Assembly: GCF_004369205.1 (NCBI RefSeq)
Contig: NZ_QFGA01000002.1
Location: 434,001-498,000 of the forward strand
DNA: 64,000 nucleotides
Source: Pelotomaculum schinkii
Lineage (GTDB): Bacteria; Bacillota; Desulfotomaculia; Desulfotomaculales; Pelotomaculaceae
Direction: 5' to 3'
Of the stretch, positions 24,981 through 34,170 are shown in pieces (the stretch's first letter is position 1; each line of letters begins with the position of its first letter). A program made the position numbers and the translations under genes. Under the pieces are notes generated by a model, which did not search any database, was not told where the DNA came from, and saw nothing but the letters and a program-made list of their open reading frames with translations.

Positions 24981-25021
24981 ACCATACAAAAACACCGCCC
25001 ATAGTCTCACTAAGGCGGTGT
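24981..25021 (-). terminator. Intrinsic terminator near the ICE end, facing away from cas1
   Basis: On the minus strand ACACCGCC pairs with GGCGGTGT and is followed by TTTTTG. It would stop transcripts coming out of the cas operon before they enter parB and so insulates the ICE. The palindrome 17/parB leader follows. Confidence 0.75.
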
Positions 25022-25104
25022 CTTGTGTAATGTGATAGCTTCAAATTTGATTTTATTTTTGCCCTTGTTCCGGGCTATTTTGCAGTTTTCCTAATACGTT
25101 TGGC

Positions 25105-25132
25105 TCATATGTGATAAGCACTAAAATCTCAT
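25105..25132 (-). pseudogene. cas2: cas2 remnant cut by the ICE junction
   Basis: Directly after the cas1 stop the minus strand encodes L-V-L-I-T-Y-(D/E), the start of type I-C Cas2 (usually MLVLITYDV). The start is broken: the codon before Leu is ATT rather than ATG, or alternatively one T is missing from ATG-AGA-TTT-TAG. After TAT-GA the sequence no longer resembles Cas2 and the frame soon stops. The body of cas2 was lost where the ICE-side sequence begins. Confidence 0.72.
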
Positions 25133-25137
25133 CTCAC

Positions 25138-26169
25138 CTACTTCCACATAAAGGCCGGGTACCCATCCAAATCCCCCCGGATGAACCGGGCCAACAGCAT
25201 AGCCTGAGCATAGGGCACAAGTCCCCATTCCATTTTTTCCTGCAGAAAGGGATGCCTTATCTCATCCTGTTTCCTGCTTTGCCAAGCCTTAAGAATAGCT
25301 TTTCTCGTATCATCATCCATAATGACCGCTCCGTTTTCCATCCGGGTAAAACCGCCGTCATTGACTTCTCTTTTATTAATTAAAGAAATAACAAACCGGT
25401 CCGCATACACGGCCCTCAGCTCTTCCATTAAATCCAGGGCCAGGGAAATCCTCCCCGGCCTGTCCCGGTGCAGAAATCCCACATAGGGGTCCAGCCCAAC
25501 CGTTTCCAACGCCGCCGCAGTATCATGGGCTAAAAGGGTATAGACAAAGGACAACATGGCATTGACATTGTCCAAGGGAGGACGTTTATTCCGGGAATTA
25601 AAATAAAAGTCATCTTTTTGCTGAAGAATCAAATCGTCCAATACTCGAAAGTACTGGGCCGCAGCTTCCCCTTCAAATCCCCGCAGCTGCTCTAAATCCT
25701 GACTTTTTTCAACCAGTTTCAAAGCGTTAGCCAGGGTTTGGCAGACTCCTTTCAATTTATCTACATCCAGCCTGGCCCCATGATCCCTTGTTGCCCGCTC
25801 AACCACCCAGCGGGCATTATATATTTTTCCCAAGATAAAGGATTTGGCAATTTTATGACTTTCCCCCTCATCCTCCGAAAGCCTGTATTGAGTCTTTCGC
25901 AAGGTAACATTGCCCTTAACTTCGCCAACCACCCTGCCCAGGAATTTTCCGCTGGTCTTCATAAAACTCAAGGCAATATTGCGCATTGCGCAGGCACCCA
26001 TCAGGGCTGGACTGGCACCGGTGTAGCCAAAGGCAATAATACCCTCCAGATTATGCAGGGGAACTCTCAGAGCCTCTGCCTCATCCTTTAAAATCACAAT
26101 ATTTTCTCCATCAAGGGATAAATAAGTATTGGGCGAAGTCACATAGAGGGTATTTAATAATTTTCTCAT
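25138..26169 (-). CDS. cas1: Cas1 integrase, type I-C
   Basis: 343 aa, complete: starts MRKLLNTLYVTSPNTYLSLDGENIV and ends GLVPYAQAMLLARFIRGDLDGYPAFMWK-like, the standard I-C C-terminus. Conserved active-site context: E in VYTLLAHDTAAALETVGLDPYVGFLHRDRPGRISLALDLMEE, with the H and D/E residues of Cas1. It should insert spacers together with Cas2, but cas2 is destroyed here. Overlaps the cas4 stop by 4 nt. Confidence 0.95.
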   Translation of the reverse strand: MRKLLNTLYVTSPNTYLSLDGENIVILKDEAEALRVPLHNLEGIIAFGYTGASPALMGACAMRNIALSFMKTSGKFLGRVVGEVKGNVTLRKTQYRLSEDEGESHKIAKSFILGKIYNARWVVERATRDHGARLDVDKLKGVCQTLANALKLVEKSQDLEQLRGFEGEAAAQYFRVLDDLILQQKDDFYFNSRNKRPPLDNVNAMLSFVYTLLAHDTAAALETVGLDPYVGFLHRDRPGRISLALDLMEELRAVYADRFVISLINKREVNDGGFTRMENGAVIMDDDTRKAILKAWQSRKQDEIRHPFLQEKMEWGLVPYAQAMLLARFIRGDLDGYPAFMWK

Positions 26170-26837
26170 TTATCAACCTCAATTTCCGAAATAGTCTTCT
26201 TCATATAGGCCAGAGCCGATGGATTTTTACACAGCTTAGGCAGACAAAGCTCACTGAGGGAACAAGCTTTGCAGCTCTTTGTCGGCTTTACTTTGGGCGT
26301 ATACCTTCTGTCGTACAGTTCATGCATCTCTTGGCAAATCGCCTTTACCTGTTCCCGGATCTCCTCGTCAAGCAGCACTTTAAGCCTGTGTTTGGGGTCC
26401 CCATAATACAGATACCCTTCGGTAGTGTCACACAAGAGCATTTCTTCCAAGCACATAGCCTGAGCGCATAATTGCAGAACATCCGCATTGCCCTGCTTGG
26501 GCTTGCCTCGTTTATACTCCACAGGAACCGGTTTGTACCTTCCCTCCCGGCCATAGAGGGTGACTCCGTCCCGGGACTTGTGGAATTCCACCACATCACA
26601 AGTTCCGGTAATCCCTAACGTACGGGAAAAAATTCTCATACTCCGGGATATGATCAAATCTCCCCGCTTTTCCTTGATGGTATTATCGTGGGTTTTCTCG
26701 TGCAGGATTCCGCCCTCAACAGTGCGCAAATTTTCCTGCCACTGCTGTTCGATATGGATTAAGGCCCACTGGCGCTTACAAAAGACGAAGTGCTGGATCC
26801 CGGACAAGAGCAAAAAATCCTCCTCTTGATATTCCAT
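26166..26837 (-). CDS. cas4: Cas4 nuclease, type I-C
   Basis: 223 aa from MEYQEEDFLLL; I prefer this ATG (GAGG 7 nt upstream) over an upstream TTG inside the cas7 end. RecB-like nuclease motif PVEYKRGKPK, first Cys in FVFCKRQWALIH, and C-terminal CKACSLSELCLPKLC for the 4Fe-4S cluster. It trims prespacers and selects the PAM. All key residues are present. Confidence 0.93.
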   Translation of the reverse strand: MEYQEEDFLLLSGIQHFVFCKRQWALIHIEQQWQENLRTVEGGILHEKTHDNTIKEKRGDLIISRSMRIFSRTLGITGTCDVVEFHKSRDGVTLYGREGRYKPVPVEYKRGKPKQGNADVLQLCAQAMCLEEMLLCDTTEGYLYYGDPKHRLKVLLDEEIREQVKAICQEMHELYDRRYTPKVKPTKSCKACSLSELCLPKLCKNPSALAYMKKTISEIEVDK

Positions 26838-26869
26838 CGTTAATACCTCATCGCAAATCTTCAGTTCTT

Positions 26870-27724
26870 TCAAACCAAATTGATGATTTCAAGAACGCAT
26901 TCCGTTCTGTCCAGAACAATCTCATAAGCGCCAAAGGATTCCGGAACATCTTTTTTGGGGGTGATATGCAAAGCGCGCTGGATCATCGCCGATGTTTCTT
27001 TCGGTGTTTTTTCAGCGTGTTCCCACCAGTAAACCCTGCATACTTCGCAGGAGCCGTCCGGTCGCGCCGAGGAGGCATCATTCTCAAATAACGTGCACAA
27101 AGCCTCTTTGAGCTTTTTCGCATCCTCGTCAGTGAAACCAGTCTTCTCAGCCAATTGACAATTAATACTGCCGCGGATCACATACAACCCAAAATTAACA
27201 TAATGCTTCATCCCCATCGTGTCCGATGATTTGCCGCTCTTTCCTGCCTCACTGTTCACGCTTTTAGTAATTTGCATATCCACAATGTCAATGGGGGAAA
27301 CACTGACGGCTTGCTGAATCGATACCGGGCCGCGCACACCAAGGGATACTTCATCCCCTTTAAAAGCAAACACCTGGCCGAATGCACGTACATCAAACCA
27401 TTTACGGCAAGCAATTTGCATGCATTTATCTTTATCAGCTTTTTTCCCCTTGCTCATTTCAGCTTTAAATTCCGCATAACCATCCGCTCGATCTTTCAAG
27501 CTCTTATGTCCGTCATCCGAACGGTCATCCGACTGGATGAAAATGCATTCGCCCAAATCCTGAAGCCGGTTGCGAAGTTTGCGCTTGATAGCCACGTCCG
27601 AAAAGATCCCATATCCCTCATAATCTTCCCGGGGACGGTTTCCATTGAGGGGATCTCCATTGATATTTGCCCGCGTAACCGAGACAATGGCCGCAAAATC
27701 AATCTTATTTTGCAGAATGCTCAT
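26870..27724 (-). CDS. cas7: Cas7 (Csd2) Cascade backbone, type I-C
   Basis: 284 aa. ANINGDPLNGNRPRED and GYGIFSDVAIKRKLRNRLQD are typical Csd2 motifs; KSVNSEAGKSGKSSDTMGMKHYVNFGLYV follows. It forms the repeated subunit that coats the crRNA. 4-nt overlap with cas8c; intact. Confidence 0.94.
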   Translation of the reverse strand: MSILQNKIDFAAIVSVTRANINGDPLNGNRPREDYEGYGIFSDVAIKRKLRNRLQDLGECIFIQSDDRSDDGHKSLKDRADGYAEFKAEMSKGKKADKDKCMQIACRKWFDVRAFGQVFAFKGDEVSLGVRGPVSIQQAVSVSPIDIVDMQITKSVNSEAGKSGKSSDTMGMKHYVNFGLYVIRGSINCQLAEKTGFTDEDAKKLKEALCTLFENDASSARPDGSCEVCRVYWWEHAEKTPKETSAMIQRALHITPKKDVPESFGAYEIVLDRTECVLEIINLV

Positions 27725-29826
27725 TTTCGTTCCTCTCCTTCATTATTTTCTTCTTTGTTTTCTTCCTCCGAAGAAGACTGCCCATTAGGCTTGCGTTTCA
27801 GTTCTGACCTTTGACAATCATATCCAATCAAATATTTCCCATCGAGGGGATCGACGGAAATACGCTCCTCATATTTAAATAGCTCTGTGATCTCACCGAC
27901 CAAGTTCTTGTAGAATTCTCTTCCGGAAGGTTTCAGCTGCCTCATATACGGCTGCAAATTATTCCAAATCATTGTCCATGTGCGGAAAGGAGCATGCGAA
28001 AAGGCCTTCATATACCGTTCCGCATTTGTAACGCGTGTTTCCCCTTTTTCATAGGTAGATCTCTCCACTCGTTCCGCTACAGCAAGCAGGCGCCCGTAAA
28101 GATAACTCCTATTCCGGTTACTTCTATCGAGCTCCATTTTGAAAATCACTCCTTCTCGTTCATTTCTTTGCTTCTTCTCCCAATAGAGTCGTTTTACCAT
28201 TGAACAGGCGATATGAAGGACTTTATTATAATTAAATTTCGCCTCGTAAGCCAAAGGATTGGAGGCCTTCAGAACTGCAGTACGCACCATGTCCCGAGGA
28301 ATTGCAGCGCCCTCAATAATACACGGGCGCAATCGTTCAAAAGCGGATACCAGCATGGGAGATTTATTATCACTGTTTTTGGAAAGCTTAAGTTGCGGAT
28401 TGCTTTTATCCTCCCCCTGTTCCGTACCATAGATCGCCAAAGCAATCTCCTGAATAGAAGCCATTCCTTCGTAAACCTTCAATTTCTTGTCCTGGATATA
28501 TTCGTGTTTCCAGCAGCAGCTTTCATGCCATGTGCGGAGATTCTTAAGATAACGGGAAGAATCCAGTTCTTTATAATAAGTTATAGCCAATCTCCCGGGA
28601 GTCGCGCTGTCAAGGGCAAGAACCACCATATTTGAAATATCGCTCAATTTTGAAGCGTATCCATTCAGAGCCGCATTAAACTTCGCCGCACTGACATAAT
28701 TCGTCACTGGAACGTCGGCTTCATCCTCCTCAAACAGTGCCACTTCCTCGAATTCCGCCTCATCGTCTTCACCTTCGTCGGATACTTTGGCTAGAATACC
28801 GGCCGCACTGTCATAGAAGTTGGGCAAATCCCTCAATGCGTTTTCCCAGGCCACCATACAGACACCGTCTCTGCTGAATCCTTGCCGGCGGATAATCCAT
28901 TTTAGTGCATTATGCGCTTTCTGGGATGTGATGTAACCTATGGACAGAGCTTCGTTGTAGCCAGTCTCTTTCTCTTTCGTATTAAAACGTCCCCGATACG
29001 AAAAATTGCTGTCATCGTTAGCAGAAATCAATTTGGCCTTGGTATCCCATTTGCCCCGTATTTTTACCGGATTTGTTTTAGCAATAGGCATATGTTCCCC
29101 AATCATATAGCAAAGGTCCTTTTTTTGAAAAGTAGATGAATAATAGTCTATAAAACTGTGCTGCACCGTTTTGTCAAACCATACGGCACTGTCATGTGCA
29201 TTGTCTGGATCGCTAAGGATACTATCCGGAGAATTATTGTCATTCATAAAAATCCGAAAGCGTACAAAGGCCTTTTCAACCGACGCATTTTGAATTTTAA
29301 TCCTGTCAGAAATGATGCCATTTTCATCAGCCAATAGTACCTGACTGTTGATTAAATCCTCTGCGACCGCTTGTTTCGCAACATAGTGATAGATTGCCAT
29401 CACCTTCGGATGGGAAAAAGGCGATTCACACCATGCTTTGAGGGCCGCAATGTAAAGTGGAAAGGATTCTCTCAGCCTTTCCCTCTTGTTCTGTTTGTCT
29501 TTTTCATTTTTTGCGCCGGGAAAATAAAATGTTACCGTTTCCAGCAAATCACCGGCTATATAAGGCAAGCAGTCAAAAAGAGGCAATGCCTTGATTCCGC
29601 TGGTTCTGCTTTCGGGATAAGGGACAAGGGTTTCCGCCTCATCTTTTTCCAGCGTTCGCGCGCCTATGAAGTTACCGTTTTGATCAATATGGATTTCAAT
29701 TTGTGCCTCCATGGTATCGTATCCAATGGGAAGCAGCACTAAATCTCTTCCCTTCCACCTTTCTACTGCCCCGGCTCGATAGGCGTTGGCATCATACAAG
29801 GCACAAAGCGACGATACCCAGTTCAT
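27721..29826 (-). CDS. cas8c: Cas8c (Csd1) large subunit, type I-C
   Basis: 701 aa, slightly longer than the usual 570-650. Csd1 motifs: LLPIGYDTMEAQIEIHIDQNG near the N-terminus, SGIKALPLFDCLPYIAGD, and GYDCQRSELK at the C-terminus. Recognises the PAM in target DNA and contains the internal start for Cas11c in other systems. An acidic insert (EGEDDEAEFEEVALFEEDEADV) lies in the middle. 4-nt overlaps on both sides. Confidence 0.93.
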   Translation of the reverse strand: MNWVSSLCALYDANAYRAGAVERWKGRDLVLLPIGYDTMEAQIEIHIDQNGNFIGARTLEKDEAETLVPYPESRTSGIKALPLFDCLPYIAGDLLETVTFYFPGAKNEKDKQNKRERLRESFPLYIAALKAWCESPFSHPKVMAIYHYVAKQAVAEDLINSQVLLADENGIISDRIKIQNASVEKAFVRFRIFMNDNNSPDSILSDPDNAHDSAVWFDKTVQHSFIDYYSSTFQKKDLCYMIGEHMPIAKTNPVKIRGKWDTKAKLISANDDSNFSYRGRFNTKEKETGYNEALSIGYITSQKAHNALKWIIRRQGFSRDGVCMVAWENALRDLPNFYDSAAGILAKVSDEGEDDEAEFEEVALFEEDEADVPVTNYVSAAKFNAALNGYASKLSDISNMVVLALDSATPGRLAITYYKELDSSRYLKNLRTWHESCCWKHEYIQDKKLKVYEGMASIQEIALAIYGTEQGEDKSNPQLKLSKNSDNKSPMLVSAFERLRPCIIEGAAIPRDMVRTAVLKASNPLAYEAKFNYNKVLHIACSMVKRLYWEKKQRNEREGVIFKMELDRSNRNRSYLYGRLLAVAERVERSTYEKGETRVTNAERYMKAFSHAPFRTWTMIWNNLQPYMRQLKPSGREFYKNLVGEITELFKYEERISVDPLDGKYLIGYDCQRSELKRKPNGQSSSEEENKEENNEGEERK

Positions 29827-30566
29827 TGACTTACCTCCTCAGCAGCAAATTCACCCAGTCCAGAAAAATTGCCCATTGCTTCTCCGAAAGGTTTGACCGG
29901 CATTTTATGGAGGATACGTCTGTCCTTGTCCGGAATCTCTTCCGGGTTTGGAAATTCAATTACGCCTTTTTTCATAACAACATGATGGAAGCGCACGCTC
30001 ATATGCCCCTTTTCAGCATCTCTCACCGCTTCATCCGCATAGGTAAAACCGTGGAGCATATAGCCAAGATTAAGCTCATCCACAAGGTCATATGTTCCAG
30101 AGCCTTCTCCGAACACACAAGGTTCAACCGTTCCCTGGCATTCTCTCGTTCCCAGAAAAATGTCCCGCCGTCCACCCCGTTCAATCATGCGCCGGGCAAT
30201 ATTATGGTGTTTGTTCTCATTGCGGTCTGCCGCTAGTTCAGGACGGTTCTCGTTCCATATGAAATGGGCGCGGACTTGATACCGGACGTCTTTAAGATAG
30301 GTATAGATCGACAAATCATTTCCGCCATAGTAATTCTTTGTGCGGATCCCCTCTGACAGCGTTTGAATCATGTTCATGACACGAACTGCATCTATAATCC
30401 AAATGATCGTAGGCTTCCAGTAGACTGAAGCCAGTATGCCTTTTAATGCTTCATAAGTCGGCACGTAATAGCTTGTTTTTTCCCCTCCCACACGCGTGAC
30501 CGGATCGGAAAACAGGGCTCTGTCACCGCTTACCAGAAATTCAACGGTATTTCTCTTTACTTCCAT
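29823..30566 (-). CDS. cas5: Cas5c pre-crRNA endonuclease, type I-C
   Basis: 247 aa from MEVKRNTVEF, with GGGAGG 8 nt upstream. In type I-C, which lacks Cas6, Cas5c cuts the CRISPR transcript. Motifs DPVTRVGGEKTSYYVPTYEALKGIL and FLGTRECQG are conserved; Tyr, Lys and His residues of the catalytic region are present. Intact. Confidence 0.93.
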   Translation of the reverse strand: MEVKRNTVEFLVSGDRALFSDPVTRVGGEKTSYYVPTYEALKGILASVYWKPTIIWIIDAVRVMNMIQTLSEGIRTKNYYGGNDLSIYTYLKDVRYQVRAHFIWNENRPELAADRNENKHHNIARRMIERGGRRDIFLGTRECQGTVEPCVFGEGSGTYDLVDELNLGYMLHGFTYADEAVRDAEKGHMSVRFHHVVMKKGVIEFPNPEEIPDKDRRILHKMPVKPFGEAMGNFSGLGEFAAEEVSQ

Positions 30567-30585
30567 AACCATCACCTCCCTTGAT

Positions 30586-33030
30586 TTAAATGATTAACGT
30601 TTCCATCTTAATATCCAGGGTTTCATCCACTCCATATTCGCTGTCATAATAGCCCTGCGGGAGTACAAGGATGCCCGCATCTTCCGGTGCAAGAGCAGAT
30701 CGCTGCTTCCTGATCCAGTCATTTTCTCTTAACTGCACTGTGTATGGCTGCAAATACCGCAGGGCCAGACGTTTTTCTTGAAAAGTAGCCGCCGATCTCA
30801 GCTTTTGCAGCCATTTCCCGGCATCACCATCGTATTCAATGCAAACATCCACTTTTCCGTCATCATCAATGACTGAAAACTCTTCACCGGCTTCCCTGAA
30901 AGCCTGTTTCATCTGAGGGGGTTGCTGTTGAGGGTATTTTGTTTTAAATCCCTTTTTGCCGGAAGGATTGCTCGTCAGCAAATCGAGCATGGTGTGCTCT
31001 GGATCAAACTTGAGGGGATATGCCATTTCCGTCAGCAAAGGTTTGAAATATCTCGCGTAATACTCCCCCATCGCGGCTTTGGACAAAGCCCCTCCCGGAT
31101 AACGCTCCGGAGATAGCTTCATGCTGTACAGCAATTCCCGTGTAGCCTCTTGAGCTTTTTTGAGATATCCCAGCCTGCCTGCATGTTCATCCCGAATATT
31201 GATGATTGAGACTATTCCATAGGACGTTTCATAATTGCGATTACAGCGTCCCGCTGCTTGTACAATGCTGTCCAGGCCGGTCAATGAACGGACGACCCTT
31301 TCAAAAGAAACATCCACTCCCGCTTCTATTAAAGAAGTACTGATGCAAATGATTTTTTCGTTGGAATCTTTCTGCGCAAGCAGTTTGCACATTTCCTGCA
31401 ATACGTTGCTGCGATGAGCAGGGCACATGTTGGTGGATAAATGGAAAATCCGGTATTGAGTTTTTTCTCTAACCATGTCCCGAATATGCTTAAAAATTTT
31501 ACGAGCACACGCTTTGGTGTTTACAATAGCCAGTACCGAGTTTGCGCTATCCAGTTGTCTGACAATAAAACCGGCTGCTTCTTCCATTGAAAATCCCTGC
31601 TCAGTCATGCAGTCTGTGATTTGTACACGCCGGAAGGCCTCACCGTATTTTTCTTCATTTTCAATAATGCTTTGCGGCTGCAGAATGCGGTAATTATCAA
31701 GTCTGTCCAAAAGGGGTTGGGTGGCTGAGCAAAGTACTACCGAGGTTTTACAAAAAGACGCCAAGAAATTCATTGCTGCGTTAAAGAGCTTTAACACTTT
31801 TATCGGCAGAGCTTGAATTTCATCCAGAATAATCACTGAATTTCCCAGTGCCTGCATACGGCGCAGGTAGGATGTTTTTCCCGCGAACAACGTATTCAGA
31901 AACTGAACGGCTGTGGTAGCCACAACAGGTGACTGTGCCCAGTTTTCAATCAATGATTGATACCTCTTCTCGTCTTCACTCTCATCAGAATCAAAGATAA
32001 TGTTTGAATGATGCTCAAGCACAGCATTGGCGTTCCCAATAAATTTAGAAATTTCCGATGCGTTTTGTTCCAGAATGGAATTAAAGGGCGCAATATATAA
32101 AATGCGCTGTTTCTCATAACGCCGGGCAGTATGTAAAGCATACCGGAGAGCGGCTAAGGTTTTTCCTGCGCCGCAGGGTACTACCAACCGAAGAATTCCG
32201 GCCTCACCCGCATCAAATTCTGCACAGGACCTTGATATTTCCGCTCGGTGTGGATCCAAACTGGATGGTTTTTTCCCCTTTTGCAGTTCTTCAAGTCTTG
32301 CTTCATAATATTTGAGATAATTCTCCCACATTTCCTTGCGCTCGGCCGGCGTTTTGATCTGCGGCAATGAGGTCTTATCTTCAAAGCAAGCGGTATCTGT
32401 GCGATCGGCATCAATGACAATAGAGGTAAGTAAGCGGGTGAACATCGACAAATAAAAATGCTGCGAACCTAAAAACTCGCTTTTGCCCTGTAACAATCGA
32501 ATTTTCTCTACAATAGACCGGGCGTCGCGGCAGGCACCTACAAATTCATTGTTGATAAAATCCTCACCATAATGCTGATATATCACCTTTTTTACACCTT
32601 CATAGGAATCGGAAACCTTTTCTGCCCCCTCCGCAAAAACAGCATCGCCGTCTAAAGAAAGGCAGTTTCTCAGTCCATGATGACTCATAATGACTGTTCG
32701 GATTATTTCCCCAGTTAGTTTAGAATACACATCCTTTGGGGAAGCCAATTCATTAACAAGTATCGCGCCATGGGTCGAATGGATGACTGAACCGCGGACA
32801 ACCCGCTTTCCCTCAGCTGCAGCCTGAATATATGCAGCAAATCCCGGTGTGTTTTTGCCATCATCATGATGCCGTCCTGCAAGCTTCGCCATCTTTGCAA
32901 CGCCGTATTGCAGTGCCACGGCAGCAGCGAGATCCGCTACATGGTCATTGTGCTCATCCACATATTGTTCTCTCTTATCGGCTTTACGAATATGAGCAAT
33001 AAAACGCTTAGAATGCATGCAATTTTTCAT
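30586..33030 (-). CDS. cas3: Cas3 helicase-nuclease, type I-C
   Basis: 814 aa from MKNCMHSKRFIAHIRKAD (AGGAAG just upstream). N-terminal HD nuclease with H near DEHNDHV and GRHHDDGK; helicase Walker A PCGAGKT, DEIQ box (VIILDEIQALP), motif III SATQPL, motif VI QAAGRCNRN. Degrades the DNA strand opened by Cascade. Intact, so interference would be possible if crRNAs come from an array elsewhere. Confidence 0.95.
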   Translation of the reverse strand: MKNCMHSKRFIAHIRKADKREQYVDEHNDHVADLAAAVALQYGVAKMAKLAGRHHDDGKNTPGFAAYIQAAAEGKRVVRGSVIHSTHGAILVNELASPKDVYSKLTGEIIRTVIMSHHGLRNCLSLDGDAVFAEGAEKVSDSYEGVKKVIYQHYGEDFINNEFVGACRDARSIVEKIRLLQGKSEFLGSQHFYLSMFTRLLTSIVIDADRTDTACFEDKTSLPQIKTPAERKEMWENYLKYYEARLEELQKGKKPSSLDPHRAEISRSCAEFDAGEAGILRLVVPCGAGKTLAALRYALHTARRYEKQRILYIAPFNSILEQNASEISKFIGNANAVLEHHSNIIFDSDESEDEKRYQSLIENWAQSPVVATTAVQFLNTLFAGKTSYLRRMQALGNSVIILDEIQALPIKVLKLFNAAMNFLASFCKTSVVLCSATQPLLDRLDNYRILQPQSIIENEEKYGEAFRRVQITDCMTEQGFSMEEAAGFIVRQLDSANSVLAIVNTKACARKIFKHIRDMVREKTQYRIFHLSTNMCPAHRSNVLQEMCKLLAQKDSNEKIICISTSLIEAGVDVSFERVVRSLTGLDSIVQAAGRCNRNYETSYGIVSIINIRDEHAGRLGYLKKAQEATRELLYSMKLSPERYPGGALSKAAMGEYYARYFKPLLTEMAYPLKFDPEHTMLDLLTSNPSGKKGFKTKYPQQQPPQMKQAFREAGEEFSVIDDDGKVDVCIEYDGDAGKWLQKLRSAATFQEKRLALRYLQPYTVQLRENDWIRKQRSALAPEDAGILVLPQGYYDSEYGVDETLDIKMETLII

Positions 33031-33114
33031 CTCTTCCTGCCTTACCAATAACTCTTTACTTCCAGCTTAGATTATTACTTGTCTTATAAAAAGATTTTTG
33101 AGCTAAATTTTTGG

Positions 33115-33255
33115 CTAATTCAGCCACACGGTACAGGTGCTCTCTAGCACTTTGTACTTCAGCGGTTGACTGGTTGATGTTTGGGTTATAGTCTGAGTTG
33201 AATCGGTTATTACACTAATAGAATATATTACCAAGACAATTACCACAAATAACAT
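33115..33255 (-). CDS. Possible small membrane peptide
   Basis: 46 aa from MLFVVIVLVIYSISVITDS, with GGAAG upstream. One membrane helix then a polar Thr/Ser/Gln-rich tail. It overlaps another short open frame and sits in an AT-rich stretch of little coding signal between cas3 and the terminator at 33.94 kb. No family recognised; could be a decayed gene. Confidence 0.28.
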   Translation of the reverse strand: MLFVVIVLVIYSISVITDSTQTITQTSTSQPLKYKVLESTCTVWLN

Positions 33256-33464
33256 AATCCGCTTCCACAGTCCCAAGGCCCCCTTGACACTGTGACACAT
33301 TATTGGGCGTTTTTTGGCCTGTCTTACTTATCAACATGTTCCCTGGGACGTAGGTAGAAAACATTGCACCTCTTTTTAATTCAATTCCTAAAATTCTCAA
33401 ACCATACAACCCGCACCACTGGCTGGTTTTCATCATGTGACTGTTTTCAAAGAAATGATATTTT

Positions 33465-33614
33465 TCACCTTATTTTTGATGGTTGATTAGGTAGAGTTTT
33501 GTGAAACCTAAAAGTGTAATTACCGTTAATGTCTATATTAACCTGCAGGTCTTTAACCTTGAAGAGACCATCCTTGTCAGCAAAATTATTCAAATCCATA
33601 TTCTTTTTATCCAT
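33465..33614 (-). CDS. Small hypothetical protein, 49 aa
   Basis: ATG preceded by AGAAGGAGAG at good spacing; product starts MDKKNMDLNNFADKDGLF and is charged and soluble. The strong ribosome site is the main support. No known family. Upstream (33650-33830) lies a non-coding stretch with short complementary segments (CCGG...CCGG), possibly a leader RNA. Confidence 0.45.
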   Translation of the reverse strand: MDKKNMDLNNFADKDGLFKVKDLQVNIDINGNYTFRFHKTLPNQPSKIR

Positions 33615-33940
33615 AAATAGTTCTCTCCTTCTCTTGCCCCAATCATCTGTATGGAAGGTTGCCGATTAACTCTTGGATTAAATTTTCGTAATCTCACTTA
33701 CTATGTTGGTGTAACCGGCTTAAACCGGGAACCTCACTAAGCAGTCACAAGATTAACAGTCACGCCGCCTTAAATGATATGCATTGATGTCAACCTATTT
33801 CTTGAAATATTCGACAATTCATCCTTAAATGAGGAATTATCTTTGAATAGGACCGAGATAGATATTATTGGAAATTTGCTGACAAGGGTAGCCAATTTTA
33901 AAGTGTAGTGTGCGGGGATAGGTGGCAGCCAAAAAAATAG

Positions 33941-33988
33941 GCCCACTCACCTGGCATGTGCGGCTTGCACACGCCCAGGTGAGCGGGC
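33941..33988. terminator. Strong hairpin terminator in the 33.6-34.06 kb gap
   Basis: GCCC-CTCACCTGG pairs with CCAGGTGAG-GGGC around a 20-nt loop that has its own short pairing. On the plus strand TTTT follows; on the minus strand TATTTTTTT follows, so it can work both ways. It separates the phage-like module from the cas side. Nothing else is seen in the 450-bp gap apart from the possible leader RNA. Confidence 0.7.
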
Positions 33989-34059
33989 TTTTGGGGAAAG
34001 GCATATATACTCTGAAATTCATTCGTACAAAATTACATTAGAGCTGCGCAAGTACGGCG

Positions 34060-34170
34060 CTATCGCGCCCCCACACCGACTGGTATTTTCATGCTGCGTG
34101 GTACCGCGTATGGCGACATGCTTTGTTTTTTCGTAGAATAGGCAGGTATTTTAGCGCGTTTAACCTGCAT
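34060..34170 (-). CDS. Small basic hypothetical protein, 36 aa
   Basis: Start ATG overlaps the end of the 123-aa gene (GATGCAGGTTAA) with AGGAG 10 nt upstream, indicating translational coupling. Product starts MQVKRAKIPAYSTKKQSM, highly basic. No family recognised. Confidence 0.38.
   Translation of the reverse strand: MQVKRAKIPAYSTKKQSMSPYAVPRSMKIPVGVGAR

Noticed and set aside
25000-33100. CRISPR repeats near the cas operon
   Set aside because: No 30-37-bp repeat with spacers was seen on either side of the operon.
33215-33436. 73-aa minus-strand frame beside cas3
   Set aside because: No ribosome site and no recognisable domain; overlaps the small membrane ORF.
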